Virus record (IMG/VR): IMGVR_UViG_3300042894_000834
Location: 1-20,387 of that record
Source of the DNA: a virus
DNA: 20,387 bases
Strand: one strand, 5' to 3'
The translations under genes and the position numbers were made by a program. The notes below the pieces were generated by a model that worked only from the letters and a program-made list of their open reading frames with translations, did not search any database and was not told the origin of the DNA. Positions 7,950 through 16,397 of this stretch are shown here, piece by piece (positions within the stretch are counted from its first letter, which is position 1; the number at the start of each line of letters is the position of its first letter).

Positions 7950-8890
7950 TGTCTCTGCCCACTCGCCCTGCACTTCGAGAAGGCACGCTGATCACCTCAG
8001 CGGGCCTTGACGCGCAGTTCGACGGCTTTGCCACGGGTTCTCTCGACATCAACGAAGAGAATCTGCGCGAATTCGCAATCGACCTTCCACAGCTACCTGA
8101 TGCAAAGGGTGAAGCCGGACAGGGCGTCATCCTCAAACGCGCAGCCGCTACAGTCATCGGCACTGGCGCGATGACTCATGGCTCTCCCGTCAGCGTGGCC
8201 TCATACGCAGGGGCCACCTTCCCGACCCCGCATCCCGTCGAAGATGGCGCTGGCAACCCGACCCCGCTCTCGCTCGGAGCCTCTGGATGGACGATGGGTA
8301 GTGGGGATGTTCTGCGCGTCTACTATGACCTCAGCGTCCGTCCCCGCTTCACCGAGACGATGAGCGGGCAAAGCCCTGGTGTTCTTTCGCCGTATGGAAT
8401 TGAGCTAGATGTCTTTGGCTCTCCCTCGACCACTACCGCTGGCGACGGGATGTTTGCATGGCTTCTTTGGCTACAATGGGACATCACTAATAACACCCTT
8501 ACTAATTGGGTTCCTGTACCGAACCAGAGCAACTTCGATCAGGCGCTCTCTGGCGGGGCATACGGCGATGAAGTACCGCTCAGCGCCTCGACCTGCCCCG
8601 TTCCGCCGTGGATCGACTACGACGATGACTCCGTTCGCGGGCAGATCCAGGGCATCTCTCTCGGCCTCCCGATTCGCTGGCGCGGTGCCAGCGGGTGCTA
8701 CTTCTACGTCCCCGTCTCCAACGTGACCGTCTACGGACTGAGGGTAGTCATCGCCGGTGTCGCCCATGCGCGGAATTCGGGCGGTATAAACTACTGGAGA
8801 TGGGCACCTACTGTTGCTGATGGCGGAGATACCTTCCTCGAATATACCTCTGGAGGTTTAACTGCAATCCTTCATCGCGGAGTAGTGTGA
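7949..8890 (+). CDS. Putative fibre/tail-surface protein, paralogue 1
   Basis: A 313-aa protein whose ATG overlaps the previous stop by one base (TGATG), with TAGGAG at 7935-7940. No named family recognised. The N-terminal motif REGTLITSAGLDAQFDGF followed by SLDINEENLR resembles the start of the next gene, suggesting a duplicated anchor module. The rest is beta-rich with many Tyr/Trp/Gly (YYDLSVRPRF, YVPVSNVTVYGLRVVIAGVA), fitting a distal beta-sandwich head. A fibre or accessory spike that attaches to the virion by its N-terminus and varies at its C-terminus is the simplest reading, but this is inference. The stretches at 8450-8520 and 8785-8870 are AT-rich compared with the rest of the gene. 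Confidence 0.65.
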   Translation: MSLPTRPALREGTLITSAGLDAQFDGFATGSLDINEENLREFAIDLPQLPDAKGEAGQGVILKRAAATVIGTGAMTHGSPVSVASYAGATFPTPHPVEDGAGNPTPLSLGASGWTMGSGDVLRVYYDLSVRPRFTETMSGQSPGVLSPYGIELDVFGSPSTTTAGDGMFAWLLWLQWDITNNTLTNWVPVPNQSNFDQALSGGAYGDEVPLSASTCPVPPWIDYDDDSVRGQIQGISLGLPIRWRGASGCYFYVPVSNVTVYGLRVVIAGVAHARNSGGINYWRWAPTVADGGDTFLEYTSGGLTAILHRGVV

Positions 8891-9615
8891 TGCCATTCAC
8901 TCCTACAGCCTTCGCTCCTGGCACCATCCTCACCGCCGCAGACCTTCAGGGAAACGTGGATGATCTGCGCGTCTACCTGCATCAAGGAGTTGTCGCAGGC
9001 GACCTTGATACAGGCCAGTGGATCGAGAACAGGCACATACAGCCCCCGCGGATCGACCCCGTTCGTGGGCTTCAGCATGGTGTCTCCGGCTGGCAGGGCG
9101 GTCAGACCTCTGACGGCCCGAACGCGCGGCTGTCATTCATGAGCAGCTTCTTCACTGGCGGCGGCAAGGACAACGTGATTCCTGATGAGTGGGCGCCTGT
9201 ACCGAGTGCTTCGTTCACGCTGCGACTTCGGCGGGAGAGCAAAGTTCTTCTGCACTGGAGCGCGGAGATCGCCAATGGCCCTGATGACCTGAGCACTACC
9301 TCTGGCTACAACTACGCCGAAGATGACAGGTATGTCTTTCTAGCACCATATATCGGCAATTTGTCTACCCCTCAAATGCCTCGTGCCCAGGAGACGCGGA
9401 ACGCTTTAGCCTTTAAAGCCGCCGCACCCTATGGCACGGCACGGCCCTACGTTCTAGGAGGTTATGGCAACCGTGAAGGGGTCTACCTGTACCCTTCTGC
9501 TCAAGCCGATTTCGCGTCAGTAGGTTCAGTCACCATTGGCCTCTGCTACTATGCGCGCAGCGACCGGGCTGTCATCGCGCGATGGAGCGTGGCCGTCGAA
9601 GCGTGGGGTGTTTGA
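8890..9615 (+). CDS. Putative fibre/tail-surface protein, paralogue 2
   Basis: A 241-aa protein from ATG at 8890, which overlaps the preceding stop as TGATG; a GTG at 8887 would add one residue but the ATG fits the coupling pattern of the neighbours. CGGAG lies just upstream. The N-terminus APGTILTAADLQGNVDDLR matches REGTLITSAGLDAQFDGF of the previous gene (shared G-T-x-x-T-x-A-x-L and D), so the two probably descend from one gene. A C-terminal beta-domain with SKVLLHWSAEIAN and VTIGLCYYARSDRAVIARW resembles the jelly-roll pattern seen in the gene at 7266. Likely a virion surface or receptor-binding component; the exact place in the particle is unknown. Confidence 0.65.
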   Translation: MPFTPTAFAPGTILTAADLQGNVDDLRVYLHQGVVAGDLDTGQWIENRHIQPPRIDPVRGLQHGVSGWQGGQTSDGPNARLSFMSSFFTGGGKDNVIPDEWAPVPSASFTLRLRRESKVLLHWSAEIANGPDDLSTTSGYNYAEDDRYVFLAPYIGNLSTPQMPRAQETRNALAFKAAAPYGTARPYVLGGYGNREGVYLYPSAQADFASVGSVTIGLCYYARSDRAVIARWSVAVEAWGV

Positions 9616-10277
9616 TGGCTGTAGGCACTCTCATGGCAACCGCCGCAGCGCTTTCAGCCGGCGGCGCACTCGCAAAGGGCATCGGCGGGGCAGTTCGTGC
9701 CCGCCGGAGCTTCACTGAAGAAGATGAGAAGCGGCTTCAGCAGTTAGTGCGCGACCGCGCGATGGGCCGCCTCGGTCTAACTACCCGCCAGGAAGGCGAG
9801 ATCAGGAGCGATCTCGGCGGGCAGGTCACGCAGGCTCAAGCCGCTACAGAACAGGCGGCTGAGCGTGGGCTCGCAGGTGCAGGTGGCGGGGCACGGGATG
9901 TCTTTCTCGCCCGCCTCGCCAGCCAGCAGCGCACCGCTGAAGCCCAGCGTGAAGTAGAGCGTGAAGTGGCTCGAGCCGATGCCGCTGAGCGTCAGGCTCA
10001 ACAGCAGGAACTTCGCGAACTCACGGCGCAGAAGGCAGCCGCCCGCGGTGCAGCGGTTGAGCAGGCCCTCGGTGGAGTCGGCGCCGCGGCTATGGCGGGT
10101 GCTGACATCGCCCTTCAGCGCGGTGCTCAGCGTGAAGCCGTGGCACTCCAGACCGCGCAGCTGGGAACCCTGACAGACGAAGAGCTACTGAAATCGTTCC
10201 AGGCATCTCGCGGCGCCTCGGCTGTTAAGCCGGGCGGGCTAAGCGCTGAGTTCCTGAACAAGTCATGGAGCCTCTGA
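9615..10277 (+). CDS. Small internal virion (ejection) protein, T7 gp14-like
   Basis: Start taken at ATG 9615, one base inside the previous stop (TGATG); an in-frame ATG at 9582 would overlap the fibre gene by 34 bases. The 220-aa product begins with a hydrophobic, small-residue helix (residues ~4-27, GTLMATAAALSAGGALAKGI) that could insert in the membrane, then a long Arg/Gln/Ala/Glu-rich coiled-coil region (~30-160) and a Gly/Ala-rich helix near ~150-170 (GGVGAAAMAGADIAL). T7 gp14 (196 aa) has the same size and membrane-active character and forms the outer-membrane pore of the ejection channel. It leads a small/medium/large series with the next two genes, the T7 14-15-16 order, which is the main support. 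Confidence 0.7.
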   Translation: MAVGTLMATAAALSAGGALAKGIGGAVRARRSFTEEDEKRLQQLVRDRAMGRLGLTTRQEGEIRSDLGGQVTQAQAATEQAAERGLAGAGGGARDVFLARLASQQRTAEAQREVEREVARADAAERQAQQQELRELTAQKAAARGAAVEQALGGVGAAAMAGADIALQRGAQREAVALQTAQLGTLTDEELLKSFQASRGASAVKPGGLSAEFLNKSWSL

Positions 10278-12097
10278 TGCCCCGCTCCCAGTCATACATC
10301 GACACCTACGCCCGGCAGGCCGCTGCTGCAAAGCGGTGGGATGAAATCGTCGCGCGCATTGAGAACGAGGACGAACTGGCTCTTGAGCTTCAGGGCCTTA
10401 TCTCTGATGAGTATGACACTATTGCAAATCTCGAAGAGACTTTGCGTGTAAAGGCTTCGCCCTTCGACACAGCCGCAAAGATTCTTCAGGATAAGGTTGC
10501 AGGTGAGACAGCCGCCAGCGCCGCCAGAGCAGCCGCCGCTCAGCTTCCGCCCGCACTTGAGACTACACGGGATGTCCAGCGTTTCGCGGATGTGATGACC
10601 GGACTGAAGTCTGTCAGCACTGAGCAGAAAAAGCTCATCAAGGAAAAGGCGAGGGAGATCGGCGTCTCCGAGGCCATCATTGAGACCTTCGAACAGCGCG
10701 TTCTCAGCGGAGAGATCGCCACCGCGAAGCCTGTAGTGGGCAGGGCAGGCATCACTACTGAGCAGGCTCAGGCCATCTCCATTCTCGCGCAACAGGGTGA
10801 GCAGGGCTACCGCGGTGGCACTGAGGGACAGGCGTTCAGGGAGGGGCTTTCTTCGGAACAGCGCATCGCCCTTGATGAGTACCTGCGCTTCATCGGCCAG
10901 GGCAAAGTTCCTCCCGCTGATCATCCCGGCGCCGCCGTCTACGAAGCGGTCGCGGCAAAGGGCGCGTACCAGAATAAGGACGCCCGCCTGTTCAATGCCA
11001 CCTGGGTCGCGCTTCGCCAGCGGATCGACAGTCTCGAGGCGCGCGCTGAGGCCACTGACCCTACGAAACTGCGGGAGGGGCGTACTCCAGAACAGGAGGC
11101 CATGTACCGCGAACTTCGTGCGCGCGGGATCGACCCTGATGACCCCGCCCTCAGCCTGAAGGGCACTCCGGCCTACGATGTAGTCACTCGCGCGAGACAG
11201 CTTCCGCTCACGCGCGATGGCCTGCCGATGGGCGGCACTGGCCCTGCGTACACTTCGGCCAGGAACTACGTCGAACTCGCGCGAAAGAGCGGGCAGAAGC
11301 CGTCAATCACCGCTCTTCTCGATCAGCTTCGCAAGGTCACCGCGAATGACAAGGAGGCTGTAGAGGTAGCGTCATGGGCTGTAGCCTGGGATGCAGCCTC
11401 TCAGAACCCGCCTAAGTCCGCCGAAGAGCGCAAGGCTGAACTGAAAGCTGAGTATGATGTTAAGAAAGAAGAGACTAAGACAATTAAGGATGAAGTTAAA
11501 GCCACTGAAGATGCAGCCAAGGCGGCTGATCAGCAGGCCCGTGCTGAAGCTCAGGTAGCCGCGGCTGAGGAGCAGCCAAAGGCTGAGGCACCTGCTCCGG
11601 CGCCCCCGCCGGCAAAGACCTTCCGAGATCCGACTGACCCGAGCAGCCCGCTCTACACCCGCACTGAGACTGGCTTCGAGTTCACCAATAAGGCTGGCAA
11701 AGTTACGTCTGTTCCGTTCGCATCGACGGCGGGCTTTGCGCTCAGTCTGGCCGAGAAGGGTGATGTAAGGGGCATCGAGCGTCTACAGGCGCGTCTGGGA
11801 TCCAGCGGTGGCGGCGGCGGAGGTGGAGGCCCCGGACCTGAGCCTGCACCTGCGCCTGCACCTGCGCCCGTTAGCGAACTGGAGCAGTTGCAGCAGTTGA
11901 TTCAGTCGGGCAGGATCCCGCCCGGCACCCCCCAGTACCAAGCCGCCAAGAGGCGCATCGCGGAACTTCAGGGAACAGCCCCCGCACCTGCTCCGGCTCC
12001 GGCTCCAGCTCCGGCTCCGGCCCCCGCTCCGAAGCCGGTAAGTGAGATGACCGAGAAAGAACTTGAAGCCTTGCGTAAGTCACTTGGGGGTCAGTGA
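10277..12097 (+). CDS. Medium internal virion protein, T7 gp15-like position
   Basis: A 606-aa protein from ATG 10277 (TGATG overlap; TGGAG just upstream; a further ATG at 10265 is less likely). It is largely helical and charged, with a strong coiled-coil near residues ~380-435 (AELKAEYDVKKEETKTIKDE). The C-terminal third is modular: a domain with FRDPTDPSSPLYTRTETGFEF, a Gly8 run, a Pro-Ala linker, a short helix (VSELEQLQQLIQSG), a second longer Pro-Ala linker, and a final helix (VSEMTEKELEALRKSLGGQ). T7 gp15 (747 aa) holds this place and spans the periplasm in the ejection channel. The sequence family is not recognised. Flexible linkers may let helices dock onto partners inside the head. 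Confidence 0.65.
   Translation: MPRSQSYIDTYARQAAAAKRWDEIVARIENEDELALELQGLISDEYDTIANLEETLRVKASPFDTAAKILQDKVAGETAASAARAAAAQLPPALETTRDVQRFADVMTGLKSVSTEQKKLIKEKAREIGVSEAIIETFEQRVLSGEIATAKPVVGRAGITTEQAQAISILAQQGEQGYRGGTEGQAFREGLSSEQRIALDEYLRFIGQGKVPPADHPGAAVYEAVAAKGAYQNKDARLFNATWVALRQRIDSLEARAEATDPTKLREGRTPEQEAMYRELRARGIDPDDPALSLKGTPAYDVVTRARQLPLTRDGLPMGGTGPAYTSARNYVELARKSGQKPSITALLDQLRKVTANDKEAVEVASWAVAWDAASQNPPKSAEERKAELKAEYDVKKEETKTIKDEVKATEDAAKAADQQARAEAQVAAAEEQPKAEAPAPAPPPAKTFRDPTDPSSPLYTRTETGFEFTNKAGKVTSVPFASTAGFALSLAEKGDVRGIERLQARLGSSGGGGGGGGPGPEPAPAPAPAPVSELEQLQQLIQSGRIPPGTPQYQAAKRRIAELQGTAPAPAPAPAPAPAPAPAPKPVSEMTEKELEALRKSLGGQ
11800..12036 (+). repeat. Gly-run and Pro-Ala repeat linkers in the medium internal virion protein
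   Basis: Coding low-complexity DNA. GGTGGCGGCGGCGGAGGTGGAGGC around 11808-11831 is a glycine run; next come CCTGCACCTGCG-type repeats (about 11835-11870), giving Pro-Ala pairs; and from about 11985 to 12030 a second set of GCTCCGGCTCCGG-type repeats. They encode two flexible linkers on either side of a short helix. Such tracts are prone to slippage and may vary in length between related phages. Confidence 0.8.
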
Positions 12098-15000
12098 TGG
12101 CAACACTCGCTGAAGTCGAAGCTGAGATCGCCCGGCGTACCCAGCTCCGCGAAGTCGAAGCCGAACTTGCCCGTCGGAAGGCGGCCCGTGCCACGGCTGA
12201 GCGGTCTGCGGCTATGGGCGGCGAGTTCCCTTCTCCGGGCGAACTCGCCTTGGCCGATATTAAGGCATTAAAGGAGGCAGGAGAAAAGAAAGAAGAGCGC
12301 GTCATTAGGGCACCCTCTTTCCTGCCTCAAACTGTTGATGAAGTGGCCGATGTCCGGCGCCGCATCGCTGAACGGGAGCGCATCACTACTCCGGGCGGTG
12401 AGCCGGAGGGGCAGTACCGTGAAGAGCGTGAAGGGGTCATCCCTTTCATGCGCCCGACGCGCATCGAAGAGATGCAGCGCATCGGCCCGTTCACTGGCCC
12501 TCCAGTGCAGGTCATCCGCGAGACTAAGGTTCCCTTTCTCGAGCCGCAGCCGCGCATCCCGACTGAGACTGAGAAGTTAGTCGAGGCCTTTGCCCGTCAG
12601 CCCGTGCTCACGCGCGAAGCGGGTAGAGCACTGGCGGCTGGTGTACCTGAAGCGCAGGTGCCGAAGAAGGTCGGCGCGCTGGAAGGTGCTGTATTCGAGA
12701 CGCCGATGCAGGCCATCTTCCGGGCTGTACCTGCGAGTGTCGATGCACTGATAACCGAGGCGTATAAGCGCCTCCCGGTAGTAGGCGAAGAGCCCATCAC
12801 TGAGCGCGGTGGACTTTACCCCCGTTATCTTCGCGGTATCTCGACGATCGCTGAAGCTGCGGACGATGAGTACCTGCAAACCAAGGTTCCCTTTACCGAT
12901 GTCCCTATTGCAGCCGTTCCTCGCACCATCGCTGAGGGACTGGAGGCTGTTGAGTCCGTGCCGTCGAAGGTCGGAGGTGCGGTACGGGAGGCTTACCTTT
13001 CAGGTATCCGCGGCGGCGTCTCCGCACTTGAGCGCGCGGTCGGCCAGGAAGGCGCGCTGGGTAAGGAACTGGCGACGCTGGGTAGCCTGAAGCCTGCGAT
13101 CCCCGCTCCCGCTGCGATCCCCGACAAGCCCATCAGCGAGCGCATCCGTACCGGCGAGACGCTGGCGGATGTCATTCGTTCTGACCCAAAGACCGTGGCT
13201 GTCTACGACCGCGAATTCGGCGCACTCGCGCCCATCGCCATTGAGGCTGTAGGGCTGGGCCTATCGCTCCCGCTGCCCTTCTCGCCCATCGGCGTAGCCG
13301 CGCCTGCGCTGAAGCCCATCGCAAAGGCGGGGGCTGAACTCGGTGCATCCGCGCTAACAGCGCGCGCAGTCAGACAGGCCGACTCTATTCTCGCTAAGAG
13401 AATCATCGATGATCTGACAATGGGTGCGGCCAGGGCTGATGTTATTGAGGGTGCATCTCTTGATAACGTAGCTTCTAGACTTAAAGATATTTCACTAAGG
13501 TTCGAGGGTGCTGAAGATCTTTCGTCTAAGCAGATTGATGACTTAATCAATAGCCGTGTAGCTGTGGCAAGAAGCGAGCTTGCCCGCGTGGCTCCGCGCA
13601 CTGACCTTGTGCGCGTCAGCCCGAGCTACGCCGTTCCCGTTCCGCTGGCGAAGCGGGTAGTGGCCGAGGCGGCTGATGATGTCAGCCAGCTTCGCGCACA
13701 GGCAAAGGCTCGAGGTCGCACACTGACTCGGGCAGAAGAGAACGCCGCTCGCGATGCCGCTGTCGCGCGCGCAGCGCAGGCTGAGGCACGGCGCCTCGAT
13801 GAACTGGGCCAGTTCCAAGTTCTTCTCGATGGCATCGCCACCCCGCGGGTGTGGGACGGCTCTTTCGCGCGTGCAGCGCGTGCAGCGAGCGATCCCCGCG
13901 GCGCGATGAAGCGGGCATCAGTGACCGCGGCTGAGCAGGAAGTCGCGCGAAAGGGCATGGATGCCCTCAATGGCTTTCGCCGCGAAGTCGAGGCTGGAGC
14001 GAAGGCTGGGAGATCACTCGACTCCATCCTTGACGGCATCGCCTCCCGCGAACTCGGCGCCATGAAAGATGAGGAGGTGCTTCAGAAGGTAGTCGAGGAA
14101 GCGTTCGGCGGTGATCGCGCGAAGGCCATCATGGCCTCGCAGGTAGTCGAGAACGTGGCTGACCCGCGCGCACTTCTTCGTCCGAGCGTTGCCAACAAGT
14201 TCTATGACTCATTAATTGAGGCTGATGTCATTCCTCGTTCTTTAGTCAGGCCAAACTTTGCAGCTAATACTGTCAAGATTATTCTAGAAGAAGGTGTAAG
14301 AAAGCGTGTAAGTAAGCAGGCGCTCGCAGACTACGCGCGCATGTACCCTGACGCTCCAGTGCCCACCCTCGCCATTAAGGGCAAGCCCGTCTCTGAACAG
14401 GAGTTCAAGTTCTTCGAGAACGGCGCCGAAGATCTGTTCAGAACTGTGGAGTCCATCCCGACCCGCAGCGCGGGCATCGGGCTTGATGTCCAGAAGGGGC
14501 TCGAGCGGCTGGCAGCGGTGAACCGCAACATCGCCGCCAAAGCGCGCATCCCTGTTCTGGCTGAGGCCAAACTTCTCGCGGGTGAAAGCCTCGCAGCCCC
14601 CATTCGCGCATACCTGACTACACGGTACACGGGACTACCGCTCGGAAGCGAGTTCTCAGGGGTAACTACGCCCTTTGGCTACCTCGATCCGAAGAGCCTC
14701 CAGACCATGATTGATGACCTGGGAGGCTTCGGCCCGACCCGCATGGATGTCGAGCGGCTGGGCAACCTCACCTCTGACATCCTCCGGTCAGCCGCATCAA
14801 CTGCTAAAGGAAAGGCGCTTGATCTGGTGGTGGGTAGACCCTACGCCTTCGCCACCGCCTCAGCGATCGAGGAAGCCTACAGGCGCGGCGTGTTTGTGAA
14901 GGCGCTTCAGCAGGGTGAGTCTCCTGAAGCTGCAATCTCTCTCGCGCGCAGGTCGCAGTTCGACTACGGCGCTCAGGATCAGCCCGTCATTCAGGCGCTC

Positions 15001-15921
15001 GCCCCCTACTGGGCGGGTGCCGTTAGCTCTATGGCCGCTGGCGCTGAGTTCGTAGACCGCGTGGCTAAGAACCCCGCGGCCTACTCGAAGTACCTCCGGC
15101 TACTGCGCGAACAGCAGCGGATCAGTGATCCCGAGGGACTGACAGGTGATGCCCCGGTCAGGAACCTGCTTATTCCTGCGAAACTGACGGACACTGTTCT
15201 AGGTGAGCCCGTTGACATTCTCGGCCCTTCAGCCCCGTACCTCGCCCCTGTCGAGGCAGTCATCGGGCTTTCGCAGACGGTAGGTGCCGCGGATGACGTA
15301 GTGACCGCGCTCTTTGACAAGGGCGTCATCAACCTCGCGCTGGAAGGTAGTCAGGATGCGCTTGATGAAGTGGCTGAGAGCATGGCCCTCTTCAGCGCGG
15401 GCCTGACTGGCGAGGCGCCTTCGTCGTCCGTGCAGACTAAGAGGCGCGGGCCTGGAGGCCCCTCCATTGACCAGACCTATATGGCTAGACTCGCGCTGGC
15501 AAAGGCACTCGACCCCGACAGGAGTACAGGAGTGCTGGATGAAACGCTACGCCTTCTGGCGCCTGATGCTGTAAAGCCTCCTAAAGAACTGGCCTATGAT
15601 CCCGCCGATAAGGCATCGCTGCGCTGGGCTGTAAAGCCTCCAGAGCAGCCGGGTGCCTTCATCTTCAGCGATAAGGCTACACTTCCTGATGGCACTACCA
15701 CTGACGTTTATTACTTAGTAAAGCCGTCAAAACAGGGTCGCCAGATCATTAAGAGTATTCAGTCAATTCCATATGGAGATTTGGTATTCAATTATGTTCC
15801 CCGCGTTCGAGGAACTATGATCGAGGAAGGCGTTGGCGAGGGCATCCTCTGGTTCCTCGGCGCCGAGACTATCGAGAAACCCACAGCTAAGGCTGTTGAG
15901 CAAGTGCGCCCCACTCCATAA
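12097..15921 (+). CDS. Large internal virion (ejection) protein, T7 gp16-like position
   Basis: At 1274 aa this is close to T7 gp16 (1318 aa) and is the third of the small/medium/large series. The ATG at 12097 overlaps the previous stop; a GTG at 12094 is the minor alternative. The N-terminus is a short coiled-coil (EVEAEIARRTQLREVEAELA). Residues ~377-421 are a hydrophobic Ala/Leu/Pro-rich stretch that may enter a membrane. Near residues ~955-1010 is DYGAQDQPVIQALAPYWAGA then NPAAYSKYL, a pattern seen in large phage polyvalent/virion proteins. No lytic transglycosylase motif (the Glu-Ser of the T7 gp16 N-terminus) was found by eye. The bases 13380-13570 and 14200-14325 are AT-rich islands. 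Likely ejected with the DNA. Confidence 0.68.
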   Translation: MATLAEVEAEIARRTQLREVEAELARRKAARATAERSAAMGGEFPSPGELALADIKALKEAGEKKEERVIRAPSFLPQTVDEVADVRRRIAERERITTPGGEPEGQYREEREGVIPFMRPTRIEEMQRIGPFTGPPVQVIRETKVPFLEPQPRIPTETEKLVEAFARQPVLTREAGRALAAGVPEAQVPKKVGALEGAVFETPMQAIFRAVPASVDALITEAYKRLPVVGEEPITERGGLYPRYLRGISTIAEAADDEYLQTKVPFTDVPIAAVPRTIAEGLEAVESVPSKVGGAVREAYLSGIRGGVSALERAVGQEGALGKELATLGSLKPAIPAPAAIPDKPISERIRTGETLADVIRSDPKTVAVYDREFGALAPIAIEAVGLGLSLPLPFSPIGVAAPALKPIAKAGAELGASALTARAVRQADSILAKRIIDDLTMGAARADVIEGASLDNVASRLKDISLRFEGAEDLSSKQIDDLINSRVAVARSELARVAPRTDLVRVSPSYAVPVPLAKRVVAEAADDVSQLRAQAKARGRTLTRAEENAARDAAVARAAQAEARRLDELGQFQVLLDGIATPRVWDGSFARAARAASDPRGAMKRASVTAAEQEVARKGMDALNGFRREVEAGAKAGRSLDSILDGIASRELGAMKDEEVLQKVVEEAFGGDRAKAIMASQVVENVADPRALLRPSVANKFYDSLIEADVIPRSLVRPNFAANTVKIILEEGVRKRVSKQALADYARMYPDAPVPTLAIKGKPVSEQEFKFFENGAEDLFRTVESIPTRSAGIGLDVQKGLERLAAVNRNIAAKARIPVLAEAKLLAGESLAAPIRAYLTTRYTGLPLGSEFSGVTTPFGYLDPKSLQTMIDDLGGFGPTRMDVERLGNLTSDILRSAASTAKGKALDLVVGRPYAFATASAIEEAYRRGVFVKALQQGESPEAAISLARRSQFDYGAQDQPVIQALAPYWAGAVSSMAAGAEFVDRVAKNPAAYSKYLRLLREQQRISDPEGLTGDAPVRNLLIPAKLTDTVLGEPVDILGPSAPYLAPVEAVIGLSQTVGAADDVVTALFDKGVINLALEGSQDALDEVAESMALFSAGLTGEAPSSSVQTKRRGPGGPSIDQTYMARLALAKALDPDRSTGVLDETLRLLAPDAVKPPKELAYDPADKASLRWAVKPPEQPGAFIFSDKATLPDGTTTDVYYLVKPSKQGRQIIKSIQSIPYGDLVFNYVPRVRGTMIEEGVGEGILWFLGAETIEKPTAKAVEQVRPTP

Positions 15922-15956
15922 ACTCGCGGGGTATGTTTGCCCCACAGGAGAGCTTG

Positions 15957-16385
15957 ATGCCTGCACACACCTCGTTCGCGATCTCGGACTCGCTCCAGGC
16001 TCCATCGCCTGCCCCGTCACTCGGCACCGCGTTCGCTGCGGCCGACGTTCATGTGCATGACATGACCGCGCTTCAGCCGAACCCCGCTGCCCCGTTTCGT
16101 GGCTGGGTAGAGTCGATTCATGTGCGGCTCGAGAACATCGCAGGCGGCGCCGCTACATGCACCATTCGGCTCTGCCTTGATGCCGATGGCGACTTCACGG
16201 TCATGCCCGATGTCGAGGCTGACATCGCCACTGGCATCACTACCACGGACTCGGGCTGCATCGCCGTGAGCGTGGGCATCCCCGTGTTTGGCGCCCTGCT
16301 GAGCACCACCTCGCTGTACCTCTTCGCCAAGCTGGATGCAGGCACCGCAGATTTCGCGCAGTCTTGCATCACTTGGAAGCTGTGA
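15957..16385 (+). CDS. Small beta-rich virion-type protein, 142 aa
   Basis: Start set at ATG 15957, six bases after AGGAG at 15946-15950; an upstream in-frame ATG at 15933 has only a weak GCGGGG and would add eight residues. Not recognised as a named family. The sequence is a string of short beta-strands (SIHVRLENIAGGAATCTIRL, SGCIAVSVGIPVFGALL, SLYLFAKLDAG), compatible with a single beta-sandwich domain; its three Cys residues (in CTIRLC and SGC, plus SCITW near the end) are not obviously paired. It follows the large ejection protein after a 35-base gap and precedes another beta-rich protein, so a minor tail, head fibre or receptor-binding part is plausible. Function is inference. Confidence 0.65.
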   Translation: MPAHTSFAISDSLQAPSPAPSLGTAFAAADVHVHDMTALQPNPAAPFRGWVESIHVRLENIAGGAATCTIRLCLDADGDFTVMPDVEADIATGITTTDSGCIAVSVGIPVFGALLSTTSLYLFAKLDAGTADFAQSCITWKL

Positions 16386-16397
16386 GGAAATAAACTC

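Noticed and set aside
9582-9614. Upstream start for the small ejection protein at 9582
   Set aside because: It would overlap the fibre gene by 34 bases, whereas ATG 9615 fits the TGATG coupling used by all neighbouring genes.
10292-10924. Minus-strand 210-aa frame inside the medium internal virion gene
   Set aside because: No ribosome site, opposite a continuous coupled plus-strand gene, and no recognisable domain.
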